DNA of 64,000 nt from Liolophura sinensis (GCF_032854445.1 NC_088305.1:21676955-21740954); one strand, 5' to 3'. Positions 12,763-24,170 are shown, counted from the stretch's first letter. Notes: generated from the letters alone by a model not told the origin. A program made the numbers and translations.

Positions 12763-13335
12763 TGTAACAACACCAGAACTGATAGCTCTATTCGATTATG
12801 TCCAAACCATTAAACTATTGTTTGAAGAAGAGCATTTGGCGGGACTTCAGATGAGACTTGTGTCAGAGGGGAGACTGACTAGGGCTCAGCAGACTGACTA
12901 GGCTTCAGCATAGGGCCTCCAGAGATCACAGCCCATATAGGGGAGAGAACTACTGACATTGCTAGCAATTAGTATATTTTGTACTTCTTGTTTAATCTAT
13001 TATTTATTGTTTGAGAAATGTTTTTATTCATCAGTGTCGATTATGGATCCCTTTTATGTCATTACTGGTGAGACTGATCCTAAACGATTTGCCAGTATGC
13101 CTGTCAAATGGTCTAAATTGCCTAAAGGTGGCAGGGATAACTGTATATGTGATTCCCTTCACTGTGAGGAGTATGCATTCAAACATGGCAGTTGGAGTTA
13201 GAATTTATCGAGTTTCCACTAGTCTCATACTTGTGCGGATTTATTAGTGTTGACAGACGGGAACACCTACCTGCAGTTGATAGCTGAGACGACTGTGACT
13301 ATGGACAAACAAATTATTTGGTGCCCAGCAGTGGT
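12763..13335 (+). mobile_element. possible LTR retroelement fossil (LTR plus primer-site-like sequence)
   Basis: TGTAACAACACC at 12763 resembles the start of many Ty3/gypsy LTRs. TGGTGCCCAGCAGTGG at about 13318 resembles a tRNA primer-binding site just after an LTR. If this is right, one LTR of about 0.55 kb and a little leader remain, with no gag or pol near it, so the element is broken. The matching second LTR is not in the window. This is a weak call from end motifs only. Confidence 0.25.
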
Positions 13336-15073
13336 ATGTTAAAGCAAGGAAGAAAAGTACAGAGGTGTTCAAGGTAAGCTTATGAAACAACACAGGGCTG
13401 TGATAGCATACGTATTCACAGCCCTACAGAGTTAATTGTTAGGCGACCTGACTTAGACTGTAGACGATTTGACCTAAGGTATTAGACAATATGGCTTAGA
13501 CGAGTCGGATGTTAGACGATACGACTGGACTCCTAAACAGACCCCGTGGGTGAGCAGGCATGATGCACTTGATGGGGGACTGCACCAAATTGTACGGCAA
13601 TTCCACTCGTAGTATGTCCACCTCGTTTTAAGTATGTTGTCACTCCGTCTAATTGCAGATTGGGATGGCCACAAGAAAATTTTGAGCAGACTCAAAGCTC
13701 TAGACCACCTCCCCGTCTGAACCCTTCTATGAAGTTTGTATAAAGACTGTAAAAAGTTGCTACAATGTCCACTCCGTTCGCATGCATTTTGAGCCCGTTC
13801 AGTAGCAATTTTAAGAACGTAGTGAGAACTTGTTTGGTGTGATCCGGGTATAAACTTCCGAAAGTGGCTTTGAGCCAGTTTGACGTTGCCCGTGTGAACG
13901 CAAAGTGGGGACATTTAATCCGGTTTATTTACTCAAGCTAGCGATGTGGCTTTAAGCAAGTTTCAGGGGTTGAGCAGGTTTATCTGTGCCATGTGAATGG
14001 TAGCTGAATTAAATGCCCCGAGTATGTGGAGGTCAGGAAGACATACTAATTAGCAAACCGGCTATAATGTGACCGTGTGAACGGGCAAATCCCTGTACTG
14101 GCTTAAAACCGCCTTGGCCATTTGGTTATGTGAAGGCACACATTTTGACAGCTGGCTTCAATTTAAACCAGTTCAGATTTGATCCGGATTAAATATTGGC
14201 CATTTGAACAGGTAATTGTATTTGATGTTGGCTTTTTAGTTTATCGTAAGCAGAACTACAGGATTTTTGTAAAACCACGTGGTATGTTATTATTTTCACT
14301 TTTTGTTATTATTTGGTTTGTGAATTTTTGTGAGCTTGTGTGTATATCTAGATGCCTTGCATGCATCAAGCTGGCGTTGGTCAACTTGCCATTGTAAGCA
14401 ACTGGGTACAACTCGATTCTGTCAACCTACGTGTAGCGCTTATGCTGAAAAGTTTGACAAAACCTAACGATCATGAGCTGCTGGTGGCGTCTGATCAGAT
14501 TCAGTTTCGGTAGGACGAATACGACTGGCAGCAACTGTCAGCAGATACTTAACAGCATGACTGTCATGTGACATGTTTATGATGGTGGGGCCCTTGTACA
14601 CTCGTTCATACATGTAATTGATATAATGTTTAATTTACCTTTAAGTTGTCTTTTTTTGGAAAATTTAAGGTCTCTTGGAAACTTTTTTGTTTTTTTTTTC
14701 CAGTTTTTCAATTTATACCCCCATGCAGTGAAAGGATAGACAAATTTAATAATTTGTTCTGATTATGGCCCTCTACCTCATTCCACACTCGCCATGTACA
14801 TCATATGCTTTGTCCATACCCTGCAAGATGTGTCGTACAAGCCTCCGCGCATCGATGAGCTTATTTTCTGCCTCGTGGTTCTACTCGGTGGTCGTTGTTT
14901 TTATAGTGTAATTCATACATGTGATCATGTGACGCTTCTCTGGAAGCAGCTGTGACCAAGTGGATGCAAGCATGTGTAGATCGATTGAAATGGGGTACAG
15001 CTGGATGCTTTAAGTCGCAGAACAGTAGAAAAATTTTATTGGAGTTGAAGCCAGCACTTTATTGCTTGAATAT
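13336..15073. other. non-coding, nothing recognised
   Basis: A loose repetition of TAGACGAT-like words lies at 13440-13530. The stretch 13780-14200 has several GTGTGAACG or CATTTGAACAGG-like phrases, suggesting an old repeat. No recognisable protein. Confidence 0.35.
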
Positions 15074-15264
15074 GTGAGTTCAAGTCCAGGTTATGCCGGC
15101 TTCCTCTCCGGCTGTAAGTGGGAAGGTCTTCTAGCAACCTGTAGATAATTCTGGGTTTCCTCTGGGTTATGTGTGGTTTCCTCCCACCATAATTCTGGTT
15201 GCCATGGCATAAGTGAAACATTCTTTAGTATGGTGTAAAACGCCAATTAAATAAATAAATAAAT
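15074..15264 (+). mobile_element. SINE-1, 5'-truncated
   Basis: Starts within the B-box region (GTGAGTTCAAGTCC), continues through GGCTTCCTCTCCGGC and TTTCCTCCCACCATAA, and ends in the AATTAAATAAATAAATAAAT tail. Confidence 0.8.
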
Positions 15265-16027
15265 ATTTCGTGAACATTTAGTTTATTAGCCCAAAACTCT
15301 TGAAATTTTCTTGAATTGTGGGTACTTCTAAAGATGGAGAAAAGTCCATTATTATACGGTTCTTTGGGGATTATTGTGTATGGAATTTTTAGATTGCCCT
15401 GGTTGAATGGTTCATGAAGCAGATTTAAAGAAATCAAAATTATTCAGTTGATCATACTCAGGAATCGAGACTGTATCTTGATACTTGTATTTTTGGCTTT
15501 GCACAAAAATTTCTGATTTAACCTACCCATGTTAATAAGCCTTCATTAGTGAGAAAATAAAATTTTGCAAAATTGTATTGAAAACAGATCAGGGATTCAG
15601 GAAAGCATTGATGTAAATCTGGATGAGACTATTACTATAAATTAGCTATATGTTACCCAAAGAAATTGTACACCCAGTACATGAAGTGTGTGCTTGCCAA
15701 CATTTCTATGGAAGTACCGTACTACTTGAAACATATTGATGCTAATTAGATGCTGACATAAATTGGTTAGTGTGTTTTGTTAGACAGCCTTATCAATAAG
15801 GCTTAGTCCATCCATTTTTTGTATGCCATTGTACATGACTATAAACTTTACCCATTTTGCTGTATTCTGAGAGTTCCCTCGATGTTAAAATGGTGTTTTC
15901 ATGTTTGTTTGGTGATGTAAGACGATATTAATATTGATTTACGATCTTTATTTGCCTTCTTTAAAAAATGCACTTCTTTGTTCGAAATTTAAGGTTAAAA
16001 GAAGTACACTGGCTGTATATACTTCAG

Positions 16028-16220
16028 TTCTTCAACGTCTGCAACCAATATTTTGAAACATTCTGAGAGAACTGTGGGTTGTAAATAAATAATTGCACAG
16101 TTTTATGAAGCTTGCATCTTTAATGAAACAAATAAGTAATTATAAGTGTCATTTTCATAATAACTGTATGCATAAATTCCACTGGAAAAAGTCCTTTAGT
16201 GAGTGAAAAAGTCAAGATTT
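16028..16220 (+). mobile_element. MITE-2 copy
   Basis: Begins TTCTTCAAC and shares CTGCAACCAATATTTTGAAA, GCTTGCATCTTTAATGA and TTTTCATAATAACTG with 10434-10629. It lies immediately before a MITE-1 copy. Confidence 0.7.
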
Positions 16221-16235
16221 ACAGTAAGTACTCTA

Positions 16236-16445
16236 ATTTTTCAACCTTTTCGCATGTTATTAAGGTGTTTTTTTTTTCAAGCAAATCCTGAAGGCATTAT
16301 TCTGTGTAGACTGATAAAACGACACTTTTTGTGAAGCCCTGAAATTGGTCCATCCAGCCAATGTAGTTTAGTCCCCAAAGTCAAATTAAAACCATACATA
16401 AATTGCGCTGAAAGTTGCTCTTTCATATTTGAAAAGGTTGAGGAA
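16236..16445 (+). mobile_element. MITE-1 copy (near full length)
   Basis: The ends are TTTTTCAACCTTTTCGCATG and GAAAAGGTTGAGGAA. The interior includes CTGAAGGCATTATTCTGTGT and CACTTTTTGTGAAGCCCTGA, common to the other copies. Length is about 210 bases. Confidence 0.8.
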
Positions 16446-16456
16446 TCAGGTTACTT

Positions 16457-16555
16457 GCACACTGTCTTCATGATATATTCATTAAATACACATTGGTACG
16501 TCTACATGCACACTGTCTTCATGATATATCATTAAATACACATTGGTATGTCTGC
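16457..16555 (+). repeat. 51-bp tandem duplication
   Basis: GCACACTGTCTTCATGATAT begins at 16457 and again at 16508. The two copies differ by a one-base deletion and about one substitution, so the duplication is recent. Confidence 0.85.
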
Positions 16556-17127
16556 GTCTATGGCTTTGTTGCAGGAGACATTTGAGAGGCTGGAGGAATT
16601 GATCAGCTGGGGAGGAGAGGTTTGTGTCACTGTGTGTGCATTATGCTGATGCCTCCAGGGTGTGGAGAAGCATACAAGACAGGGTGATGTCCTTGATTCT
16701 GGTGTTATTATATTAGCGGGAGAAGACATCAGTTAGGACAAGGTATATGTCATTGTACTGGTGAGTCCACACAGTGATCCACTGAGGAGAATTTCTGAGA
16801 GCAAGAGACGCATGTTGTATGGGTACATGTACAAATAGCTAGGACTTGAATCTGTTGTTCTGTCTGTCAGTCAGTTTGTCTGTCAGTTGAATATTATGCT
16901 TTTTCATGTACATATTTACCAACAAACCCTGTTCACATGTCCACGAATCTGGACAATTCTGGAGCATAGAGTCACAGTCACAGGCATATAGTCAAACCAC
17001 TGTGAACTAGGACTTCTGTTATTGTGTCCGTCTGTTTGTCTTTCTGCCTGCCTGCCTGTCTGTACATAAAGATATCTTGAGCTAATACTGCCGATGTTTC
17101 ATTCTGTGAGCCAGTCTGACATATCAA

Positions 17128-20100
17128 ATGATGCAGTGCCCTTGTGACGTAGTTCTACTGGCTGCTATCCTCGGTTACCTACTGGGGTCAGGCTCTGCCT
17201 CTGTCGGTGACCGAAGCTGGGTTTTCAGGCGGTGTATGGACACATGTTTACATCAAAAATGCACCAACATGGCGCGCTTCCAATCCAAGCAGCCCTGGAT
17301 CAGGCAAGTGTTGCGTTGGGGCTGTATGGACGAATGTCAGTATACTTGTATGTGGAAGACAGTGCGAGCCTTTGAGAAGGACGGTTCCTCAATACCACAG
17401 TTCTTTGGCAAGGTAAGTCATGTCTTAACTTAACGGAATCGGGCTGTGGTCTACTTAAGTGGCTATGGTGGTTAGAGATGCTTGTCTGTCAATAGCTAAG
17501 ACACACAAATTTGAACCAGGTATTTGTCCCCTACACTCACTGCATGTGAGATGTTGAGGGACAATATTTATTTATTTATTTTTGTTTAATTATTTACCGC
17601 TATTTATCTATTTGGTGTTTTACACTGTACTCAAGAGCATTCCACTGGCAACCATTGTTACGCTTAAAAATTCTTTAGTATTCATGTATTTATTTATTTA
17701 TTTGATTGGTGTTTTACGCCGTACTCAAGAATATTTCATTTATACGACGGCGGTCAGCCTTATGGTGGGAGGAAACCGGGCATAGCCTGGGGGAAACCCA
17801 CGACCATCCGCAGGTTGCTGAGCCAGCATGAGCTGGACTTGAACTCACACCGACCGCATTGGTGCGAGACTCCTGGGTCATAATGCTGCGCTAGTGCGCT
17901 AACCAACTGAGCCACGGAGGCCCCCGGGTATTCATGTAGGATTATAGAATGATCCAATAAATGAAGCAGAATGTGCTGTTCATGGATCTTACTTTACAGA
18001 GAGATTTTTGAAAGGCCTTTCTTTAATGAATCAAGCCCTAATTTGCATTAGCTGTTACGTCCTGCTGTTGCTGTTGATGTTATCTTACATGAAGATCCTT
18101 CATTAATGAAGATATATGCAGGGTGTGAAAAACTCAAGTGACCGATGGACAAACACACAATGAGAGATATATGCAGCCTTTTGAGGAAGATAAAAAGTTT
18201 TCTGTAATCTTTTCTGTAGAATTTTTATTTATCATATTACTGGCTTTTGTTTTTTTGTTGTTGTTGTTGTTTTTAGTGACCAATTGAGCGATACAGGTGT
18301 ATATGCATGTTGAGCGATATATGGAGCCTCTTGCAGAAGTTAAAAAGTTACAGCTTTTCTGTAGATTTTTTATTTTTTGTATTTATTTTAGATATTGAAG
18401 TAATCTGAGTTTACTTGCTTTTCTTTTTGTTTTATTTTCTTGTTTTCAGTGGCCATTTGTTCGTCTGTGGGGAATTCAAGAGCCAGCATCTGTGTTTTTC
18501 TCCATTCTCAATCTTGCCACCCATTTTTTAATATTCAAGTTTCGCTCCAAGGTGCCTTCCTCAGCCCCAATGTACTATGTAGTGCATGGGGCATCCCTGG
18601 TAAGTACATTTGTGAATTTTAATTCATAGCTATTGTAGGCATATTGTCAGGGTATGAAATTAGATACAAAATGTTACTTGCCAATGTCACCAGTGTCCTT
18701 CAAGATCACCTGGTCATTTAACTGAATAAATGACGATATCATCGAATTGTTGTACAATTTCTTTTCATCTGAATGTAAGGTAAATGACCCCAACATTTCA
18801 CCCCAAAAAGTGTATTTTAGAGGCAAATAAATGTCAAAATATCCTACTTTTGGCTGCTGAAAAGTATATTTAAGGTGTATTGTAGGATATTATCCTACTT
18901 TCCAATACAGGTCAAAACACATTTCAAAGATCAATATCGCCACGATATGGCTGCAGAGTTGCTGATGTGGCATTAAGCCATAATCATTCAAAAATCAATA
19001 GAACTCTGCGAAATTAGGTTTAATGTGCACCTAAATCACTGGTGAATTTTTAGGCCGTTGACCAGCTGTACGTAAACTCGCTGGTAGATGGATTAGATGT
19101 CGATAAATTACGGGCTAGTCAGAACAGTACTTGCTTAGCTTCACTGGCCCAACCAAAATTCCATTGACGTTGGACCAGCATACCAGGGATAATTTCGAGC
19201 TTGAATTTGGTCAGATTTTCACAGCTAATCATGAGGGGTAAACCTATCCAGTAAGATCATTTCAATCAATTTTGTATTCATTTGAATCGCATTTAACCTC
19301 AAGAATTTTTTGCTAATATGACATCACTCTGCTTTATGTGTGGAGGGGAAGGTCAGCCAGCAACCAGCAGATGGTCGTGGGTTTCCCCGGGCTCTGCCCC
19401 CTTTCCTTCCACCATAATGCTGGCCACCATCGTATAAGTGAAATATTCTTTAGTACGGCATAAAACACCAGTCAGATAATAAATAAATAAATAATTATGT
19501 GTAGCAGAGCACCCTGAGTAGAGCATCAACCTTTGGTAGGTACTTGACAAAACTCTTGACTTAAGGCTCTTAGATTTTCAAGCAAACAGCAAGAGCTGGA
19601 TTTGAACTCGTAACATCTATGGTCAAGGTCCTGCAGTGAGTCAGAACATGAACAGTCTATGCCCTCAAGGCCCTTACATGTGTGGAATGAAACATTTATG
19701 GTTGTAGCAGGCTAAACCTTCAACCTTTTCAACCACTGTAGTACTTTTCTCTGTGGAATTTATACTTACAATTATTATGAAAGTGACGCCAGAATTGATT
19801 TGTATCATTAAAGATGCAATAGCTAATAGTCTGTCAATAATAACAATTATCTCTCTACACCCCATAGCTCTATCAGAATGTTTCAAAATATTGGGGGCCA
19901 AGGTGGTTGAAAATGTTGAAGATTTAGGGAACAACCACTGTTCCCTGGTTTACACATGTTTTCTCCACTGCATGGCTACGATTTTGCCAGTGCGGCGTTA
20001 AGCCATAATCATTCATTTATTTGCTAGACTACATGTAAAAGATAGCAAAAGTTATATCTTGTTTTTTTTTTCCTGGTAATTCACAGGTTGGTTTTAATGC

Positions 20101-23100
20101 CTGGTTCTGGTCTATCGTCTTTCACACAAGAGACACAGATTTTACTGAGGTATGGTTGTAGATTCATGGAATGAAATGATCTTTTTGTAAACTGTATGTA
20201 TTATACTCTTGTGGAATGTGAGTGGTATGTTCTTGTAAATCTCAAACAGGTATGGAGGGGAGGGGTATGTTCTTGTTAAGCTCATACAGGTGTGGAGGGG
20301 GAGTGGTACCTTCTAGTTTAGCTCATAAAGGTGTGGAGGGGAGAGGTACATTCTTGTTAGAGCTCATACAGGTATGGAGGAGGAGGGGTATGCTCTTGTT
20401 AAGATACAGGCATGGAGGGAGAGGGGTATGCTCTTGTTAAGCTTATACAGGTGTGGAGGGGGAGTGGTATGTTTTGCTTAAGCTCATACAGGTATGGAGA
20501 GGGAGGGCTATGTTCTTGTTAAGCTCTTGCAGGTGTGGAGGGGGAGTGGTATGTTCTGGTTAAGCTCACACAGGTGTGGAGGGGTATGGGTATGTTCTGG
20601 TTAAGCTCATACAGGTGTGAAAGGGGGAAGGGTATGTTCTTGTTAAGCTCATACAGGTGTGGGGGAGGGGTATGTTCTGGTTAAGCTCACACAGGTGTGG
20701 GGGAGGGGTATGTTCTTGTTAAGCTCATACAGGTGTGGGGGAGGGGTATGTTCTTGTTAAGCTCACACAGGTGTGGAGGGGCATGGGTATGTTCTTGTTA
20801 AGCTCAAACAGGTGTGGAGGGGGGTTATGTTCTTGTTAAGCTCATACAGGTGTGGGGGAGGGTTATGTTCTTGTTAAGCTCACACAGGTGTGGAGGGGCA
20901 TGGGTATGTTCTTGTTAAGCTCAAACAGGTGTGGAGGGGGGTTATGTTCTTGTTAAGCTCATACTGGTGTGGGGGGGGCAGGGGTATGTTCTTGTTTAGT
21001 ATGGAGGGGGAGAGGTTCTTGGTTCTATGTTCTTGTTAAGCTCATACACCTGTCGAGGGAGGGGGGTTATGCTCTTTTTAAGCTCATGCAGGTGTGGAAG
21101 GGGGGGGGGGGTTATGCTCTTGTTAAGCTCATATTGGTGTGTAGGGGAGGGGTGTGCTCTTGTTAAGCTCATACACCTGTAGAGGTAGTATGTTCTTGTT
21201 AAGTTCATGCAGGTGTGCAGGTGTATGATCTGCTAGACATTAAAAAGTTTAACAGATGTTTCATTTTTTCTCTGTCTCATGCTTGTTTTGCAGAAAATGG
21301 ATTACTTTTGTGCCTTTTCCGTGGCCATGTACAGCCTGTTCGCTATGTGCTGCAGGTGAGAATGAAACAAGGATCGCTGTAGCAATTTTTCATCGTTCTA
21401 ACTGGTTGCATGAAACTAAGGAATATAGACAAAGTATATAACAGAGCTGTGATTATCACCTCAGGCTTTTGTCCTTGCCAGGCACGAACGAACAATTAGA
21501 AGAATTACAGTTCCTGTGTTCTTTTGAGGACATCACTAGCTCAGATGGTGAAAGCACTGTACCTCGGTGTGACCTCCTTGTGACCTTGCTCTTGACCAAT
21601 GACTAGCTATTGGCTAATGTTAGCCGACTTGCAATTTTGTCTAACCTGTTTCACAAAGAAAATGCTTGAATACCTACTAAAGCTTTGTGTCTTTGATGTT
21701 GAAAGTTAGCCCCAAATCCCTGGCCAGCTCCTGGCTAGGAGACAGCAAAGTTGACTTTAAAAGTGTTGTGTAATCCATCAGAATGATGCAGAGTGGCCAC
21801 ATAGCTGCCTATGGTAAGACTGCTAAGCTTTGGACAGTTTTACTTTTGTGAAATGGCCTGGTCATTTTTTTTGCGTAGCCTACTTAGGGTAGTCGACTAA
21901 ATGACACATAATCAACAGTTGTTTACTGTGGGCATTCCACCTTTCTTATCGCTATTACCTGACTACAGTCACATCAGTGAAAACTTGTTGAGCATGATGC
22001 TATTAAAAAAAACAGTAATTGCATAATTTGTTATTGCGGTTTTGTATATAGGCCAGTATGTATGTATATGGTATAGTATGCTGATAGCTCACTGTCCAGG
22101 TACCGAATCACCATGATAATGCTGAAATATTACCTATGTTGTGTTAAGTCATAATCATTCATTCATTCATTCAGGGTATCATTTGTATTAGAATGTAGAG
22201 GTAAAGTATCTTAACTAAAACTCTTTGAATTGCTCTGCGACACAGATTCTTGGGAACAGAAAAGCTGTGGAAACCTTCAGTAGTCGGTGCAGCTTTACTG
22301 ACGGGCTATACACTCCACATTTACTACTTGGGCTGGATTAAGTTTGATTACTCTTACAACATGGCTGCCAATGTTACTGTGGGTGAGTTTCATCATCAAG
22401 CCACATCAGTTAATATTGTTGTTTTAAAGGCGGAATATAAATCTTTTTTTCATTGACGGAGGAGGGTATAGAAATAAAACTAAAACTTGAAAATCATCTA
22501 AATTTAAGAAATTTTGGACTATCCCAACAATTTATCCTGATGAAGATATATTCACATGATGGAAAAGCCTTGAAAATCATTTAAAAAAAAACATCAATAT
22601 CAGAAATAATAAAAAGGAGAATTTCCAGTTTTATTTTTATTCCCTCATGTCCAGTTTTGGATTTTTTAATGACAGCTAACTGTTAAAGCACAAAATTAAA
22701 TTGGTGTTGCCTTAGTTCTGCGTAGATCAGATCAGATTAGAGTCTAATGGTTTCAGCGGTTGAAATGTTCAATTTTTTATTACCTTTCACATGTGACAGT
22801 GAATTGGAACTGTCAAAAATTTCTCCATCTATTCGCACCTGTAACAGACTGTATGTTATATCATTTTATCCCTTATTTCAGGTTGGGTGTTATCTTATTT
22901 CTCCGTGTGTTTCAGGCAGGGTGTTATCTCATTTCCTCTGTGTGTTCCAGGCTGGGTGTTATTATTTCCTCCACATGTTTCAGGCTGGGTATTATCTTGT
23001 TTCCTCCACGTGTTTCAGGCTGGGTGTTATCTTATTTCCTCCACGTGTTTCAGGCTGGGTGTTATCTTATTTCCTCCACGTGTTTCAGTCTGGGTGTTAT

Positions 23101-24170
23101 CTTGTTTCCTCCACATGTTTCAGGCTGGGTGTTATCTTGGCTGGGTGTTATCTTGTTTCCTCCATGTGTTTCAGGCAGGGTGTTATCTTGTTTCCTCCAC
23201 GTGTTTCAGGCTGGGTGTTATCTTGTTTCCTCCACCTGTTTCAGGCTGGGTGTTATCTTATTTCCTCCACATGTTTCACGTTGGGTGTTATCTTGTTTCC
23301 TCCACCTGTTTCAGGCTGGGTGTTATCTTGTTTTCTCCATGTGTTTCAGGCTGGGTGTTATCTTATTTCCTCCACCTGTTTCTTATTTCCTCCACCTGTT
23401 TCAGGCTGGGTGGTGACGGGAGGCTGGCTTGCCTGGTGTCTGATGGTGAGACGACAGAGACCGTACGTTTGGAAGCTTGTCGTGTTCTTGGTCTTTTGTG
23501 AACCTCCTCTTACTTCTGGAGGTGGGTGACTTCCCTCCATCTCTGGACGTTTGATGCCCACTCCCTGTGGCATGCAGGCACTGTCCCACTGGGCATTCTT
23601 TGGTACAGGTATGTTTCTAGTACAAGCATTATTTTACTGATCAATATTTCTTGCAGTTGTGCTGACAAGTTGTAAGGGTGTGTTTTTTTCGGGGAAAAAT
23701 GTTGAAAAAGAATTAAGCGGCAGTTAAAAGATCATTAAAAAAACTTTCATACATACAAGAGGATAACCTAGAGCCAGTGGGTTCACAGAACCTAGTGCCA
23801 GTCGGTTTACAGAACCTAGTGCCTGTGGGTTTACAGAAGTTTGTCAGGAATGTCACTGCCACTGTAGGTTCTGTAACGCTTCTTCGGTCTAACCACTGGT
23901 GTGTGCCGCGTTGTAATGGTTGTACAAATTACCCGAGTAAGTGTAAATTTATGACGGAGAATGCCTCTTTATCAGTGGGTAGGATGAGTAACGTATAATG
24001 AGATATACACTTGGGTATTAAGGACAGAGGAAAAGCTGCATATTTTGCTGTTTTTCTTTTCCAGTTTCATGATAGATGACAGCTTAGCATTATGGAAGGA
24101 GAAACAGGGGAGAGAGGAGCAGACAGAAGATACAAATGGAACAAAAAAAGCTGTGTAGATGGTGGATAGT
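17128..24170 (+). CDS. PGAP3: PGAP3 (Per1-like GPI remodelling phospholipase), seven exons
   Basis: Exons: 17128-17412, 18450-18599, 20087-20149, 21294-21355, 22246-22382, 23405-23608, 24065-24170, all with GT/AG introns. The product matches vertebrate PGAP3, a Golgi multi-pass CREST-superfamily hydrolase that removes the sn-2 acyl chain of GPI anchors. Visible: a hydrophobic signal sequence (MMQCPCDVVLLAAILG...), a Cys-rich luminal part (GCMDECQYTCMW), VFHTRDTDFTEKMDYF across exons 3-4, WLAWCL, and DAHSLWH near the C-terminus; the His and Asp residues are the expected metal ligands. Length, about 334 residues, is near the human 320. Exon 6 breaks frame twice: an extra base near 23497-23501, and a second shift near 23535-23545 between DFPP and WTFDAH. 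The gene is therefore either damaged or the assembly has indels here. AATAAA lies at 24290. Confidence 0.9.
17458..17535 (+). mobile_element. tRNA-like SINE head in PGAP3 intron 1
   Basis: GGTGGTTAGAGATGCTTG (A-box-like) and AATTTGAACCAGG (weak B-box) at tRNA-like spacing. Same general type as the minus-strand head at 8768-8855. Confidence 0.4.
17565..17665 (-). mobile_element. SINE-1 tail fragment
   Basis: TTTATTTATTTTTGTTTAAT followed by TTTGGTGTTTTACACTGTAC and TCAAGAGCATTCCACTGGCA: a diverged minus-strand copy of the 3' end of the SINE, next to a complete copy. Confidence 0.6.
17689..17927 (-). mobile_element. full-length SINE-1 with perfect target-site duplication
   Basis: This is the best copy in the window. 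The minus strand reads from a GGGGGCCTCCGTGGCTCAGT tRNA-like head, through the GTGAGTTCAAGTCC B-box and the conserved GGTTTCCTCCCACCATAA body, to a CAAATAAATAAATA tail. An 11-base direct repeat GTATTCATGTA flanks it exactly (17678-17688 and 17928-17938), which is the mark of LINE-machinery insertion. It lies in PGAP3 intron 1. Confidence 0.93.
18910..19005 (+). mobile_element. SINE tail with GCCATAATCATTC motif
   Basis: CGCCACGATATGGCTGCAGA, then GATGTGGCATTAAGCCATAA and TCATTCA. Related pieces lie at 1772-1828, about 19940-20025 and 22090-22175. This is a second SINE 3'-tail type, in PGAP3 intron 2. Confidence 0.55.
19346..19497 (+). mobile_element. SINE-1, 5'-truncated
   Basis: Carries GGAAGGTCAGCCAGCAACCA, TTTCCTTCCACCATAATGCT and a tail CCAGTCAGATAATAAATAAA. 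Located in PGAP3 intron 2. Confidence 0.8.
19718..19923 (-). mobile_element. MITE-2 copy, inverted
   Basis: The ends CCTTCAACCTTTTCAACCAC and GGTTGAAAATGTTGAAG are inverted repeats. The inside reads TGTTTCAAAATATTGG and TCATTAAAGATGCAA, the reverse complement of the other copies. Located in PGAP3 intron 2. Confidence 0.7.
20200..21225 (+). repeat. about 40-bp minisatellite in PGAP3 intron 3
   Basis: Roughly 25 imperfect copies of a unit reading GGTATGTTCTTGTTAAGCTC, then ATACAGGTGTGGAGGGGGA. The G-run at the unit's end varies most in length, so frames are not conserved. Nothing suggests coding. Confidence 0.92.
22085..22180 (+). mobile_element. SINE tail with (CATT) repeats in PGAP3 intron 4
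   Basis: ATCACCATGATAATGCTGAA, then ATATTACCTATGTTGTGTTA and AGTCATAATCATTCATTCAT. Same tail type as 18910-19005. Confidence 0.55.
22882..23404 (+). repeat. 35-bp minisatellite made of repeated 3' splice sites (PGAP3 intron 5)
   Basis: About 15 units of roughly 35 bases, each reading GCTGGGTGTTATCTTGTTTC followed by CTCCACGTGTTTCAG. The last TTTCAG (ending 23404) is the real acceptor of PGAP3 exon 6, which itself begins GCTGGGTGGTGACGGG. Each unit therefore repeats a pyrimidine-rich tract, a CAG and the first eight exon bases. A few units have the AG altered (near 23088 TTTCAGTCTGGG, near 23278 TTTCACGTTGGG) and two are partial. Confidence 0.92.
23768..23856 (+). repeat. 27-bp tandem repeat, about three copies, PGAP3 intron 6
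   Basis: The phrase CCTAGTGCCAGTCGGTTTAC and close variants occur three times with AGAA linkers. A minor imperfect array. Confidence 0.7.

Noticed and set aside
13474-13914. 146-codon minus-strand frame
   Set aside because: No similarity recognised; it overlaps repetitive-looking phrases and could be chance.
20222-21208. Short open frames in the intron 3 array
   Set aside because: They are translations of a G-rich minisatellite with variable unit length and no frame conservation.
22747-23529. Open frame of 260 codons rich in hydrophobic residues
   Set aside because: It is the 35-base splice-acceptor minisatellite read through; only its last part (from 23405) is real PGAP3 exon 6.
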